Shown here piece after piece: positions 60,201-64,000 of a stretch of 64,000 nucleotides of DNA. Where the stretch lies: positions 62,001-126,000 of the forward strand of contig NZ_JAAARM010000014.1 of assembly GCF_009908285.1 (NCBI RefSeq), given 5' to 3'. The notes under the pieces were generated by a model that saw only the letters and a list, made by a program, of their open reading frames with translations, did not search any database and was not told where the DNA came from. The position numbers and the translations under genes are program-made. Source of the stretch: Pseudomonas sp. Fl4BN1 (GTDB lineage: Bacteria > Pseudomonadota > Gammaproteobacteria > Pseudomonadales > Pseudomonadaceae). Numbering within the stretch: position 1 is the first letter of the stretch; every line of letters starts with the position of its first letter.

Positions 60201-61249
60201 GCTGGATGCTGCCCACCGGCGAGGCCATGCCGCCGGAGTTGGCGCACCAGTGGCTGCTGCGTTATCCACAGATCGGCCTGGTCAACGCTTACGGCCCTGC
60301 CGAATGTTCCGATGACGTGGCCTTCTTCCGGGTGGACATGGCCTCGACCCGGGGCGCCTACCTGCCGATCGGCACGCCCACCGACAACAACCAGCTGTAC
60401 CTGATGGACGAGGCCCTGGAGCTGGTGCCCCTGGGCGCCGTCGGCGAGCTGTGCGTGGCCGGCACCGGTGTCGGCCGTGGCTACGTCAGCGACCCATTGC
60501 GCACCGCGCTTGCCTTCGTGCCCCATCCGTTCGGTGCTGCGGGCGAACGCCTGTACCGCACCGGCGACCTGGCACGCCGGCGCAGCGATGGCGTGCTGGA
60601 ATACGTCGGCCGCATCGACCATCAGGTGAAGATCCGCGGCTACCGCATCGAACTGGGGGAGATCGAAGCGCGCCTGCACGAACAGCCGGAAATCCGCGAT
60701 GCCGCCGTCGGTGTGCAGGAAGGTGCCAACGGCAAGCACTTGGTCGGCTACCTGGTGGCCAGCGATTCGGGCCTGAGCCCGAGCGAGCGCCTGGAGCGGA
60801 TCAAACCGCGCCTGCGCGCCGAGCTGCCGGAGTACATGGTGCCGCTGCACTGGCTGTGGCTGGAGCGCCTGCCGCTCAACGCCAACGGCAAGCTCGACCG
60901 CAAGGCCCTGCCGGCGCTGGAGATCGGCCAACTGCAGAGCGAGGACTATCAAGCCCCGGGCAGCGAGCTGGAGCAGACCCTGGTGGAGATCTGGGCCGAG
61001 GTGCTCAAGGTCGAGCGAGTGGGGGTGCGCGACAACTTCTTCGAGTTGGGCGGGCATTCCCTGCTAGCCACGCAGATCGCCTCGCGGGTGCAGAAGACCC
61101 TGCAACGCAACGTGCCGCTGCGGGCCATGTTCGAATGCAGCACGGTGCAAGAACTGGCCGCCTACATCGACGGCCTGGGTGCCAATGAAATCAACGAGGA
61201 GAAGGTCGATCGGCTGAGTGACCTGATGGCCGAGCTGGAGGGGCTGTGA
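48230..61249 (+). CDS. pvdL: Pyoverdine chromophore NRPS PvdL
   Basis: 4339 aa. ATG 48230 begins MTDAFELPSTLAQALQ, the conserved PvdL start, with AGGAA upstream. Domains in order: N-terminal fatty acyl-AMP ligase-like domain (1-~590), carrier with GGNS (~615), C1 with HHIIADG (~809), A1 with TSGSTGQPKG (~1282), T1 GGHS (~1670), C2 with HHIVTEG (~1865), A2 (~2344), T2 GGDS (~2740), epimerase with HHLVVDGVSW (~2920), C3 with HHILIDAW (~3396), A3 (~3880), T3 GGHS (~4273). There is no thioesterase. In known PvdL the three A domains load Glu, Tyr (made D by E) and Dab, which form the chromophore precursor, primed with a fatty acid. This assignment is taken from the family. It is a single intact gene. 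Confidence 0.96.
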   Translation: MTDAFELPSTLAQALQRRAAQTPDQVALRFLAEEQDQSVVLSYRDLDLRAQSIAAALQANAALGDRAVLLFPSGPDYVAAFFGCLYAGVIAVPAYPPESTRRHHQERLISIMADAEPRLLLTSAGLRDSLLQMDELKAEGAPQLLCVDTLEAGLAEGWKAVDLQADDIAFLQYTSGSTALPKGVQVSHGNLVANELLIRRGFGIDLNPDDVIVSWLPLYHDMGLIGGLLQPIFSGVPCVLMSPAYFLARPLRWLEAISEYGGTISGGPDFAYRLCSERVSESALERLDLSRWRVAYSGSEPIRLDTLQRFAEKFGACGFSADNFLASYGLAEATLFVAGGVRGQGIAALHLDDQALAQHRAEPGAGSAMMSCGFSQPEHAVLLMDPQQLSELPDNHIGEVWATGPSIAHGYWRNPEATAKTFVQHAGRTWLRTGDLGFLRDGELFITGRLKDLLIVRGHNLYPQDIEKTIEREVEVVRKGRVAAFAVSDQGQEGIGIAAEISRSVQKILPPEALIKAIRQAVAEACQEAPSVVVLLNPGALPKTSSGKLQRSACRTRLADGSLDYYALFPDASASETAGTDEASGDELQALIARIWQEQLQCAAVVADDHFFLLGGNSIAATQVMARLREELGLELGLRLLFEAPTLAAFAAEVARQQQDGGVAQGSIQALSRQQPLPQSLAQNRLWITWQLDPHSSAYNIPGGLRLRGELDEEALRASFQQLLQRHEALRTRFFERDGQALQQVEPAAEFNLQVIDLGDLPAAEREARARQIREDEARTVFDLEQGPLYWATLVRLDDEEHQLLLTLHHIIADGWSLNVLIDEFSRLYAAAAQGQPLQLAPLTLQYADYGSWQRQWLAQGEGARQLDYWKQQLADEAPVLSLATDHPRSAQTQHSAARHSLRLSATLSAAICQAAQAQQATPFMLLLAAFQTLLHRYSGQTDIRIGVPNANRPRLETQGLLGFFINTQVLRGQLDSRQSFADLLQQTRRCALEAQAHQDLPFEQLLEAFPEAREQGLFQVMFNHQQRDLSALRRLPGLLAEELPWHSREAKFDLQLHSDEDRNGRLSLAFDYANELFDASTIERLAQHFVSLLEHVSQQPDSALGDLPLLAKAETAQLQQWGVAPCAVAEHWLPELLHEQLRQTPERTALIWDGGQLSFAQLHAEANRLAHYLRDKGVGPDVCVAIAAERSPQLLIGLLAIIKAGGAYVPLDPDYPAERLAYMLSDSGVQLLLTQTHLLQQMPQAEGVSAIAMDSLNLDSWPSHAPGLHLHGDNLAYVIYTSGSTGQPKGVGNTHSALVERLQWMQGSYQLQADDVLMQKAPISFDVSVWECFWPLITGCRLLIAAPGEHRDPHRIAQLVQEYGVTTLHFVPPLLQLFVDEPLSAECHSLRRVFSGGEALPAELRNRVLEQLPNARLHNRYGPTETAINVTHWQCATEDGERSPIGRPLGNVVCRVLDAELNPLPAGVPGELCISGLGLARGYLGRPGMTAERFVVDPLSAEGARLYRTGDRVRWCVDGALEYLGRLDQQVKLRGFRVEPQEIEARLLAQDGVAQAAVQVRQTVAGAQLIGYYTPSADDEDQEAQNQRLKTALAAELPEYMVPAQLVRLDAMPLSPSGKLDRRALPEPQWQVREHIEPSTELEQQIAAIWREVLGQPRIGLKDDFFALGGHSLLATQIISRTRQACDVELPLRALFEASELGAFAEQVRLIQASGERNQQPPIALVDRSQPVPLSYSQQRMWFLWQMEPDSPAYNVGGMARLSGVLDVGRFEAALQALIMRHETLRSTFPSVNGVAQQRVHPDTGLRMAWKDFSALSPEARQTRLQQLADSEAHQPFDLETGPLLRACLVKAGEQEHYFVLTLHHIVTEGWAMDIFARELGALYEAFLDDRESPLQPLPVQYLDYSVWQRQWLESGERQRQLDYWTGQLGREHPLLELPSDRPRPPVQSHQGELYRFDLSDELAARVRAFNAEHGLTLFMTMTAALSVLLYRYSGQTDLRIGAPVANRIRPESEGLIGAFLNTQVLRCQLDGQMSVGQLLEQVRHTVIEGQSHQDLPFDHLVEALQPPRSAAYNPLFQVMCNVQRWEFQQSRQLAGMTVEYLVNDARATKFDLNLEVTDLDHRLGCCLTYSTDLFDEPRIARMAVHWRNLLQALLSDPQRRLCELPLLQAEEQQHLLDSLSVEPGEQRLDQCIHHLFSEQALARQDAPALTFAGQTLSYSELDSRANRLAWMLRERGVGPQVRVGLALERSLEMVVGLLAILKAGGAYVPLDPEYPLDRLHYMIEDSGIGLLLSDTRMFEALGELPAGVGRWCLEEDGALLADYPASELPFISLPQHQAYLIYTSGSTGQPKGVVVSHGEIAMHCQAVIRRFGMRPDDCELHFYSINFDAATERLLVPLLSGAQVVLRAQGQWDAEEICQLIRQHRISILGFTPSYGSQLAQHLATQQQTLPVRMCITGGEALTGEHLQRIRAAFQPSLFFNAYGPTETVVMPLASLAPEQLAEGVASVPIGSIVGARVAYILDADLALVPQGATGELYVGGAGLAQGYHRRPGMSAERFVADPFATNGGRLYRTGDLVRQCADGQVEYIGRVDHQVKIRGFRIELGEIETRLLDHPSVREAVVLALDTPAGKQLAAYLVSDVAEQNEVQQANLREALKQQLKTQLPDYMVPTHLILLGSMPLTANGKLDRRALPLPDPELNRQQYVAPSNELEQTLARVWGEVLNVQQVGLNDNFFELGGDSILSIQVVSRARQLGIHFTPRDLFQHQTVQSLARVASHSQRITAEQGLLSGEAPLTPIQHWFFDSAIPQPQHWNQALLLEPVGVLDAQRLEQALLAVVEQHDALRLRFNQVQGQWHAEYLPLSDAPLLWQVRVPSMDTCASLFADAQRSLDLEHGPLLRAVLVDGPEGQQRLLIAIHHLVVDGVSWRVLLEDLQNAYRQLESAQALRLPAKTSALRDWSSRLQAYAGSESLREELDWWQQQLAGPVAQLPGLNASGGQQHQHAKTHSVTLDAERTRQLLQQAPVAYRTQVNDLLLTALARVLCRWSGQPSALVQLEGHGREALFDEIDLTRTVGWFTSAYPLRLTPLQVEEAAGQGASIKAIKEQLRAVPHKGLGYGVLRYLADESCREALAALPPAPVTFNYLGQFDQSFGADALLRPLDESVGPAHAPEAPLPNELSIDSQVYGGELVLRWTYSAERFDAELIGDLAEAYLGELQSLIGHCLKDDAGGLTPSDFPLASLTQAQLDSLPVPAAQIEDVYPLTPMQEGMLLHTLLEPGTGLYYMQDRYRINSELDPQRFAQAWQAVVARHEALRASFCWNIGEDMLQVIHKPGSTPIEFLDWSALPEAEQEPKLQALHQQEREAGFDLLNQAPFHLRLIRVGAARYWFMMSNHHILIDAWCRSLLMNDFFEIYTALGEGREAQLSVPPRYRDYIGWLQHQSLSEARQWWRQNLQGFERTTPIPSDRPFLREHAGDSGGMIVGDCYTRLDARDGAQLRELAQQHQLTINTFAQAAWALVLRRLSGDRDVLFGVTVAGRPVAMPEMQRTVGLFINSIALRVKLPQDGERCSVRQWLSGLLDSNMQLREYEYLPLVAIQETSELPKGQPLFDSLFVFENAPVEVSVLDRAQSLNATSDSGRTHTNFPITAVCYPGDDLGLHLSYDQRYFEQATIERMLGEFKRLLLALMQGLHGDMAELPLLGEEEQDFLLAGCNQSEHEYPLERSYVELFEAQVAAHPQRIAASCLDQRYSYAELNRCSNRLGHALIANGVGFDQPVALLAERGLELLGMIIGSFKAGAGYLPLDPGLPGQRLGRIIELSRTPLLVCTAACREQAQALLDEFGCAGRPRLLVWEELQAAGHAESNPGRYSSPDNLAYVIYTSGSTGLPKGVMVEQRGMLNNQLSKVPYLQLSETDVIAQTASQSFDISVWQFLAAPLFGARVDIVPNTIAHDPQGLLAHVEEQGITVLESVPSLIQGMLAQDAIALDGLRWMLPTGEAMPPELAHQWLLRYPQIGLVNAYGPAECSDDVAFFRVDMASTRGAYLPIGTPTDNNQLYLMDEALELVPLGAVGELCVAGTGVGRGYVSDPLRTALAFVPHPFGAAGERLYRTGDLARRRSDGVLEYVGRIDHQVKIRGYRIELGEIEARLHEQPEIRDAAVGVQEGANGKHLVGYLVASDSGLSPSERLERIKPRLRAELPEYMVPLHWLWLERLPLNANGKLDRKALPALEIGQLQSEDYQAPGSELEQTLVEIWAEVLKVERVGVRDNFFELGGHSLLATQIASRVQKTLQRNVPLRAMFECSTVQELAAYIDGLGANEINEEKVDRLSDLMAELEGL

Positions 61250-61306
61250 TCGACGGATGAGCGGTGGGGCGTTGTTCGCGCAGCAGGAGGATCGACATCT
61301 GGCGTA

Positions 61307-61482
61307 GGAGCCGGAGGATCAATAGCCAAGGCCTGCGCTCGGCCTCCAGAAGGGGCAGCAAGATCAAAAGCCAAAGCCCAAGCGCGTTTTCCGCGCTTTC
61401 GTAGGAGCCGGCTTGCCGGCGAAGAGGTCCGCAAGCCTTGCATCGCCCTGGCCGCCGTCTTCGCTGGCAAGCCAGCTCCTAC
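61307..61482. repeat. Tandem 176-bp repeat, copy 1, carrying a REPIN
   Basis: Nearly identical to the next 176 bp. The last 82 bp (61401-61482) are two REP units in inverted orientation: GTAGGAGCCGGCTTGCCGGC near the left end and its near-complement (GCTGGCAAGCCAGCTCCTAC) at the right end. This is the form known as a REPIN in the P. fluorescens group. An AGCGCG-TTTTC-CGCGCT hairpin lies just before the REPIN. It follows the pvdL stop by 57 bp. Confidence 0.88.
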
Positions 61483-61658
61483 GGAGCCGGAGGCTCAATA
61501 GCCAAGGCCTGCGCTCGGCCTCCTGAAGGGGCAGCAAGATCAAAAGCCAAAGCCCAAGCGCGTTTTCCGCGCTTTCGTAGGAGCCGGCTTGCCGGCGAAG
61601 AGGTCCGCAAGCCCTGCATCGCCCTGGCCGCCGTCTTCGCTGGCAAGCCAGCTCCTAC
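61483..61658. repeat. Tandem 176-bp repeat, copy 2, carrying a REPIN
   Basis: Aligns to copy 1 with only a few differences (for example GGCTC for GGATC near the left edge). Its REPIN is 61577-61658. The two copies are adjacent with no spacer, so this is a recent tandem duplication. The whole gap 61250-61750 contains no gene. Confidence 0.88.
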
Positions 61659-61682
61659 GGGTGAAGAGGCCCGCAGGTCCTC

Positions 61683-61732
61683 TGCTATGATCGCGCCCGG
61701 CCCAGGTCCAACCGACCTGCGCCGGGCGTTTT
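61683..61732 (+). promoter_or_regulatory. Extended -10 element overlapping a strong hairpin before the ParB-like gene
   Basis: TGCTATGAT (61683-61691) is an extended -10. The following CGCCCGGC (61694-61701) pairs with GCCGGGCG (61721-61728), with an inner stem CAGGTC/GACCTG, then TTTT. The downstream paralogue has the same -10 and the same GCGCCCGGCC start. The hairpin could terminate upstream transcription or form a 5' structure of this mRNA. Confidence 0.55.
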
Positions 61733-61750
61733 CATTCAAGGACCGGAACC

Positions 61751-62772
61751 ATGGCAGAACCGCTTTACTGGCACGACATCGAAGACTCCCTGGGCAACTG
61801 GAGTGGCCTCGGCGTTGAAGTGGAACCGGGCGCCACCGACAAACCGCCGCTGTACCTGCGCACCGGCAGCAATGCCACCACGACACGCCACTGTTCTGGG
61901 CCACGATGGCCCGGGACCACGGCGGTGTCTGGCTGGTGCGCAACCCGCTGGCCGAGGGCGCCGAATGCCGGCTGCTGGCGCCCATCGATTCACCCACGGT
62001 CGAACAGCACGCCGCCCTGGCCCCCGAGCAGCGGATCAAGGCCTGGAGCCGCTACTTCGTCAGCCGTCTCAGCGACAGCGCCCGGCACTTCCTCACCCCC
62101 GGTTTCTGGCTGGCCCAGAGCCTGTTGCCGGAACCCTCCAGCACCGCGAACGGCCTGGACAACTGGCGCTTCAGCTCGGTGAGCGATCCCCTGACCCACG
62201 TGCCCAATTGGCACCTGTACGGCGAGGACTTTCTCGACAACCTGCAACCCCAGGCCCTGGAGTGGATCGACTGGTGGCACGGCGGCGGCAAGCTTATCGG
62301 CCTGCATCGCGTCGATCCCCTGGCCGGGCGTCTGAAGTGGTGGCGCAAGAAAGCCCGGGAGGGCAGCCTGCCGCCGGTGCTGCTGTGGTATGTCGGCGGG
62401 CTGGCGTCCTATGTGGTGATCGATGGCCATTACCGCTTGCAGGCAGCCCTTGCGGAAAATCTTGCGCCGTCGTTTATCGTCCTCAGCGCTACCCGCGAGC
62501 TGGATTTCACGCCGAGCACCGAGCACCAGCAGCGGGTCATGGATTCATTGCGCAAGCGCGGCGACGCGGTGCCGCGCAACAAGGCCCTGAGCACCGAGCA
62601 CCTCAACCGGGTGCTGATCCAGGCTTTCGATGACCGGCCCCACTACCGTAGCGCTACCCCGGCCTGGGCCGGCACCGAGCCGGAGTCGCAGTGGTGTGAT
62701 GAGGTGCGCCAGTGCCTGAGCGGGCAGGGGCTTGCGGATGAGGTGGACGCGGTCATCGCCCGGCGGGGGTAG
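61751..62772 (+). pseudogene. Frameshifted first copy of tandem uncharacterised proteins with ParB/sulfiredoxin-like motif
   Basis: ATG 61751 with AAGGA upstream starts a frame (AEPLYWHDIEDSLGNWSGLGVEVEPG) that aligns with the downstream gene. Near 61880 the frame is lost: two bases stand where the paralogue has six codons, a net loss of about 16 bp. The correct frame resumes as DTPLFWATMARDHGGVWLVRN and runs intact to 62772 (about 289 aa). It contains LPPVLLWYVGGLASYVVIDGHYRLQAAL. A truncated product from the internal ATG 61906 is conceivable but has no ribosome site. Confidence 0.85.
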
Positions 62773-62784
62773 GGCGTTGGCCGC

Positions 62785-62808
62785 CTTCGCTGGCAAGCCA
62801 GCTCCTAC
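62785..62808. repeat. Single REP element
   Basis: CTTCGCTGGCAAGCCAGCTC plus CTAC is identical to the right-hand unit of the upstream REPINs, but here it lacks an inverted partner. It lies between the two paralogous genes. Confidence 0.85.
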
Positions 62809-62832
62809 AAGCGAATGCGTGTTCCGGCCATC

Positions 62833-62841
62833 TGCTATATT
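62833..62841 (+). promoter_or_regulatory. Extended -10 promoter of the second paralogue
   Basis: TGCTATATT followed by CGCGCCCGGCC, shared with the upstream paralogue's promoter. A CCGGCC / GGCCGG hairpin follows without a T run. Confidence 0.5.
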
Positions 62842-62891
62842 CGCGCCCGGCCGCCGCAGGGCCGGTCATTGTTGAAGGATTAGGGACAATC

Positions 62892-63941
62892 GTGGAACAG
62901 ATTTTCTGGCGTGATATCGAGGATTTGGCCGGCCACTGGAACGGCCTGGGGCTGGACGTCAAAGGTCCGGCCAGCGGCAAGCCGAACCTGCGCCTGCTCA
63001 GTGGCAACAATGAGCGCATGCAGCTGGTGTTGGGGGACCAGACCCTGCTCTGGGGCACCATGTCGCGCTGCCTCTATGGTGTGTGGCTGGTGCGCAATGA
63101 CCTGCTGCAGCAACTGCCGCAGACCCTGGTCGACCCCATCGATTCGCCCCTGGTGGAACAACAGGCGCGCCTTGATCCGGCCCTGCGCCTCAAGGCCTGG
63201 AGCCGCTTCTTCGTCCAGCAGCTGATGCAGCACCAAGCGGATTTCTTCTACCCCGGTTACTGGCTGGTGCGGGCGCTGCGTCCGGAATCCCAGAAGCCGC
63301 TGCGACCCATGCTCAAAGGCGTTGACGCCTGGTACTTCAAGGGCGGCGCAGACGCCCAGAGCCATATGCCGCAGTGGGCGATCTACGGCCGCAACATCCT
63401 CGACAACCAGCAGCCCGGCGCGGCGCGCTGGGTCGAGTTGCACGAGGGCGGCGGGGCGGTGGTCGGCCTGCATGCCGTGGACCCGCATTCCGGGCGCTTG
63501 AAATGGTGGCGCAAGAAAGCCCGCGAAGGCAGCTTGCCGCCGATTCTGCTGTGGTACGTCAGCGGCCTGAGCTGCTATCTGATCCTCGATGGTCATTACC
63601 GCCTGCAGGCGGCCATCGATGAAAACCTGCCGCCGGAGTTTCTGGTGCTCAGCTCGCCGCGGCTGCGTCGCTATCGTCCCAACCCGCAAGAGCAGCAGAA
63701 GGTGCTGGGGGCGCTGCAAGTGCAGATCCAGCGCAAGAACCTGGACATCGGGCGCTTCAACCAGCTGCTGATCAGCACCTTCGATGACCGGCCGTATCAC
63801 GGCTTTGGCAGCCAGTCCTGGGCCGGGATTGCTTCGGAGCAGGTGTGGATCGATCAAGTCAGCGGCATTCTCAAGGCGCGCGGCGACCTCAGCGATCTGG
63901 AGGAAGTCCTCGAACGCGAGGGGCCGGCGGAGTACTACTGA
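62892..63941 (+). CDS. Uncharacterised protein with ParB/sulfiredoxin-like GHxRxxA motif
   Basis: 349 aa, GTG start at 62892 with AAGGAT/AGGGA upstream. The N-terminal ~180 residues are Trp-rich (FWRDIEDLAGHWNGLGLDVKG, LLWGTMSRCLYGVWLVRNDLL, LKAWSRFFVQQLM) with no recognised fold. The middle reads GLHAVDPHSGRLKWWRKKAREGSLPPILLWYVSGL and LDGHYRLQAAIDE (~residue 230-243). The order of a basic/LPP strand and then DGHxRxxAA matches the ParB / sulfiredoxin nucleotide-binding motif. The C-terminal ~100 residues include FNQLLISTFDDRPYHGF. No signal peptide or membrane helix. Function unknown; intact copy of the tandem pair. Confidence 0.8.
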   Translation: MEQIFWRDIEDLAGHWNGLGLDVKGPASGKPNLRLLSGNNERMQLVLGDQTLLWGTMSRCLYGVWLVRNDLLQQLPQTLVDPIDSPLVEQQARLDPALRLKAWSRFFVQQLMQHQADFFYPGYWLVRALRPESQKPLRPMLKGVDAWYFKGGADAQSHMPQWAIYGRNILDNQQPGAARWVELHEGGGAVVGLHAVDPHSGRLKWWRKKAREGSLPPILLWYVSGLSCYLILDGHYRLQAAIDENLPPEFLVLSSPRLRRYRPNPQEQQKVLGALQVQIQRKNLDIGRFNQLLISTFDDRPYHGFGSQSWAGIASEQVWIDQVSGILKARGDLSDLEEVLEREGPAEYY

Positions 63942-64000
63942 GCGCTAGCTCACAGGTTCGCCGTGGCAACTTGGAGTTTTGCCGCGACGAACATTGATTT

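Noticed and set aside
57875..61057. Second long antisense frame over the last PvdL module
   Set aside because: Same codon-bias artefact; no start site context and no recognisable protein.
1..64000. CRISPR array, prophage, insertion sequence, tRNA or rRNA
   Set aside because: No regularly spaced direct repeats, integrase or transposase frames, or tRNA/rRNA-like sequences were seen. The only repeats are REP/REPIN units after pvdL.

Overview
The window looks like a chromosomal segment of a GC-rich fluorescent Pseudomonas. The best fit is the P. protegens / P. fluorescens complex, judged from the pairing of pvdS with pvdL, a Psl-type exopolysaccharide operon, an atu terpene-degradation operon and REP elements of the kind known from P. 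fluorescens. The species is inferred from gene content, not measured. I saw no tRNA, rRNA, prophage, transposase or CRISPR array.

Layout. 0-6 kb: an EAL-domain c-di-GMP phosphodiesterase, a yqjD/yqjE-like membrane-stress operon, an ammonium transporter broken by a frameshift in a G run, and a CPA2 cation/proton antiporter. 6-13 kb: two membrane acyltransferases, a glutaredoxin-like protein, an SOS-box-controlled UmuD-like protein that lacks the protease dyad plus an unknown partner, an RluA-family pseudouridine synthase, a small lipoprotein, and moaB-moeA. 13-28.4 kb (minus strand): one tightly overlapping psl-like operon, pslA-B-D-E-F-G-H-I-J, then a hexapeptide acyltransferase, pslK, and a pslC-like glycosyltransferase at the far end instead of between B and D. 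28.8-34.6 kb: a YegS-type lipid kinase, a NarL-type two-component pair, an AT-richer stretch with a degenerate Hpt-like protein and several palindromes, cheV behind a good FliA promoter match, and a MOSC protein. 34.7-45.9 kb: ppnP, a DEDDh exonuclease, an Ldh-family reductase, and atuFEDCBA (minus) with divergent atuR and two matching operators between atuA and atuR. 46-64 kb: a periplasmic solute-binding protein, a small Cys-containing protein, pvdS (minus, with Fur box), the 13-kb NRPS gene pvdL (plus, with a PvdS-type promoter and an AT-rich inverted repeat in the leader), a tandem 176-bp repeat carrying two REPINs, and two tandem paralogues of an uncharacterised family with a ParB/sulfiredoxin-like GHxRxxA motif, the first of which is frameshifted.

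How the parts work together. PvdS is the iron-starvation sigma factor that should drive pvdL, and PvdL starts the pyoverdine chromophore peptide. The psl cluster makes sugar nucleotide (PslB), starts the lipid-linked repeat (PslA), extends it (PslF, H, I, C), moves and polymerises it (PslK, J), and exports and trims it (PslE, D, G). The atu genes activate, carboxylate and hydrate geranyl/citronellyl-CoA so that methyl-branched terpenes can enter beta-oxidation, under AtuR repression. The items most worth following are the tandem ParB-like paralogues with their REPIN duplication, the SOS-controlled dead S24 protein with its unknown partner, and the palindrome-rich region between the two-component pair and cheV.
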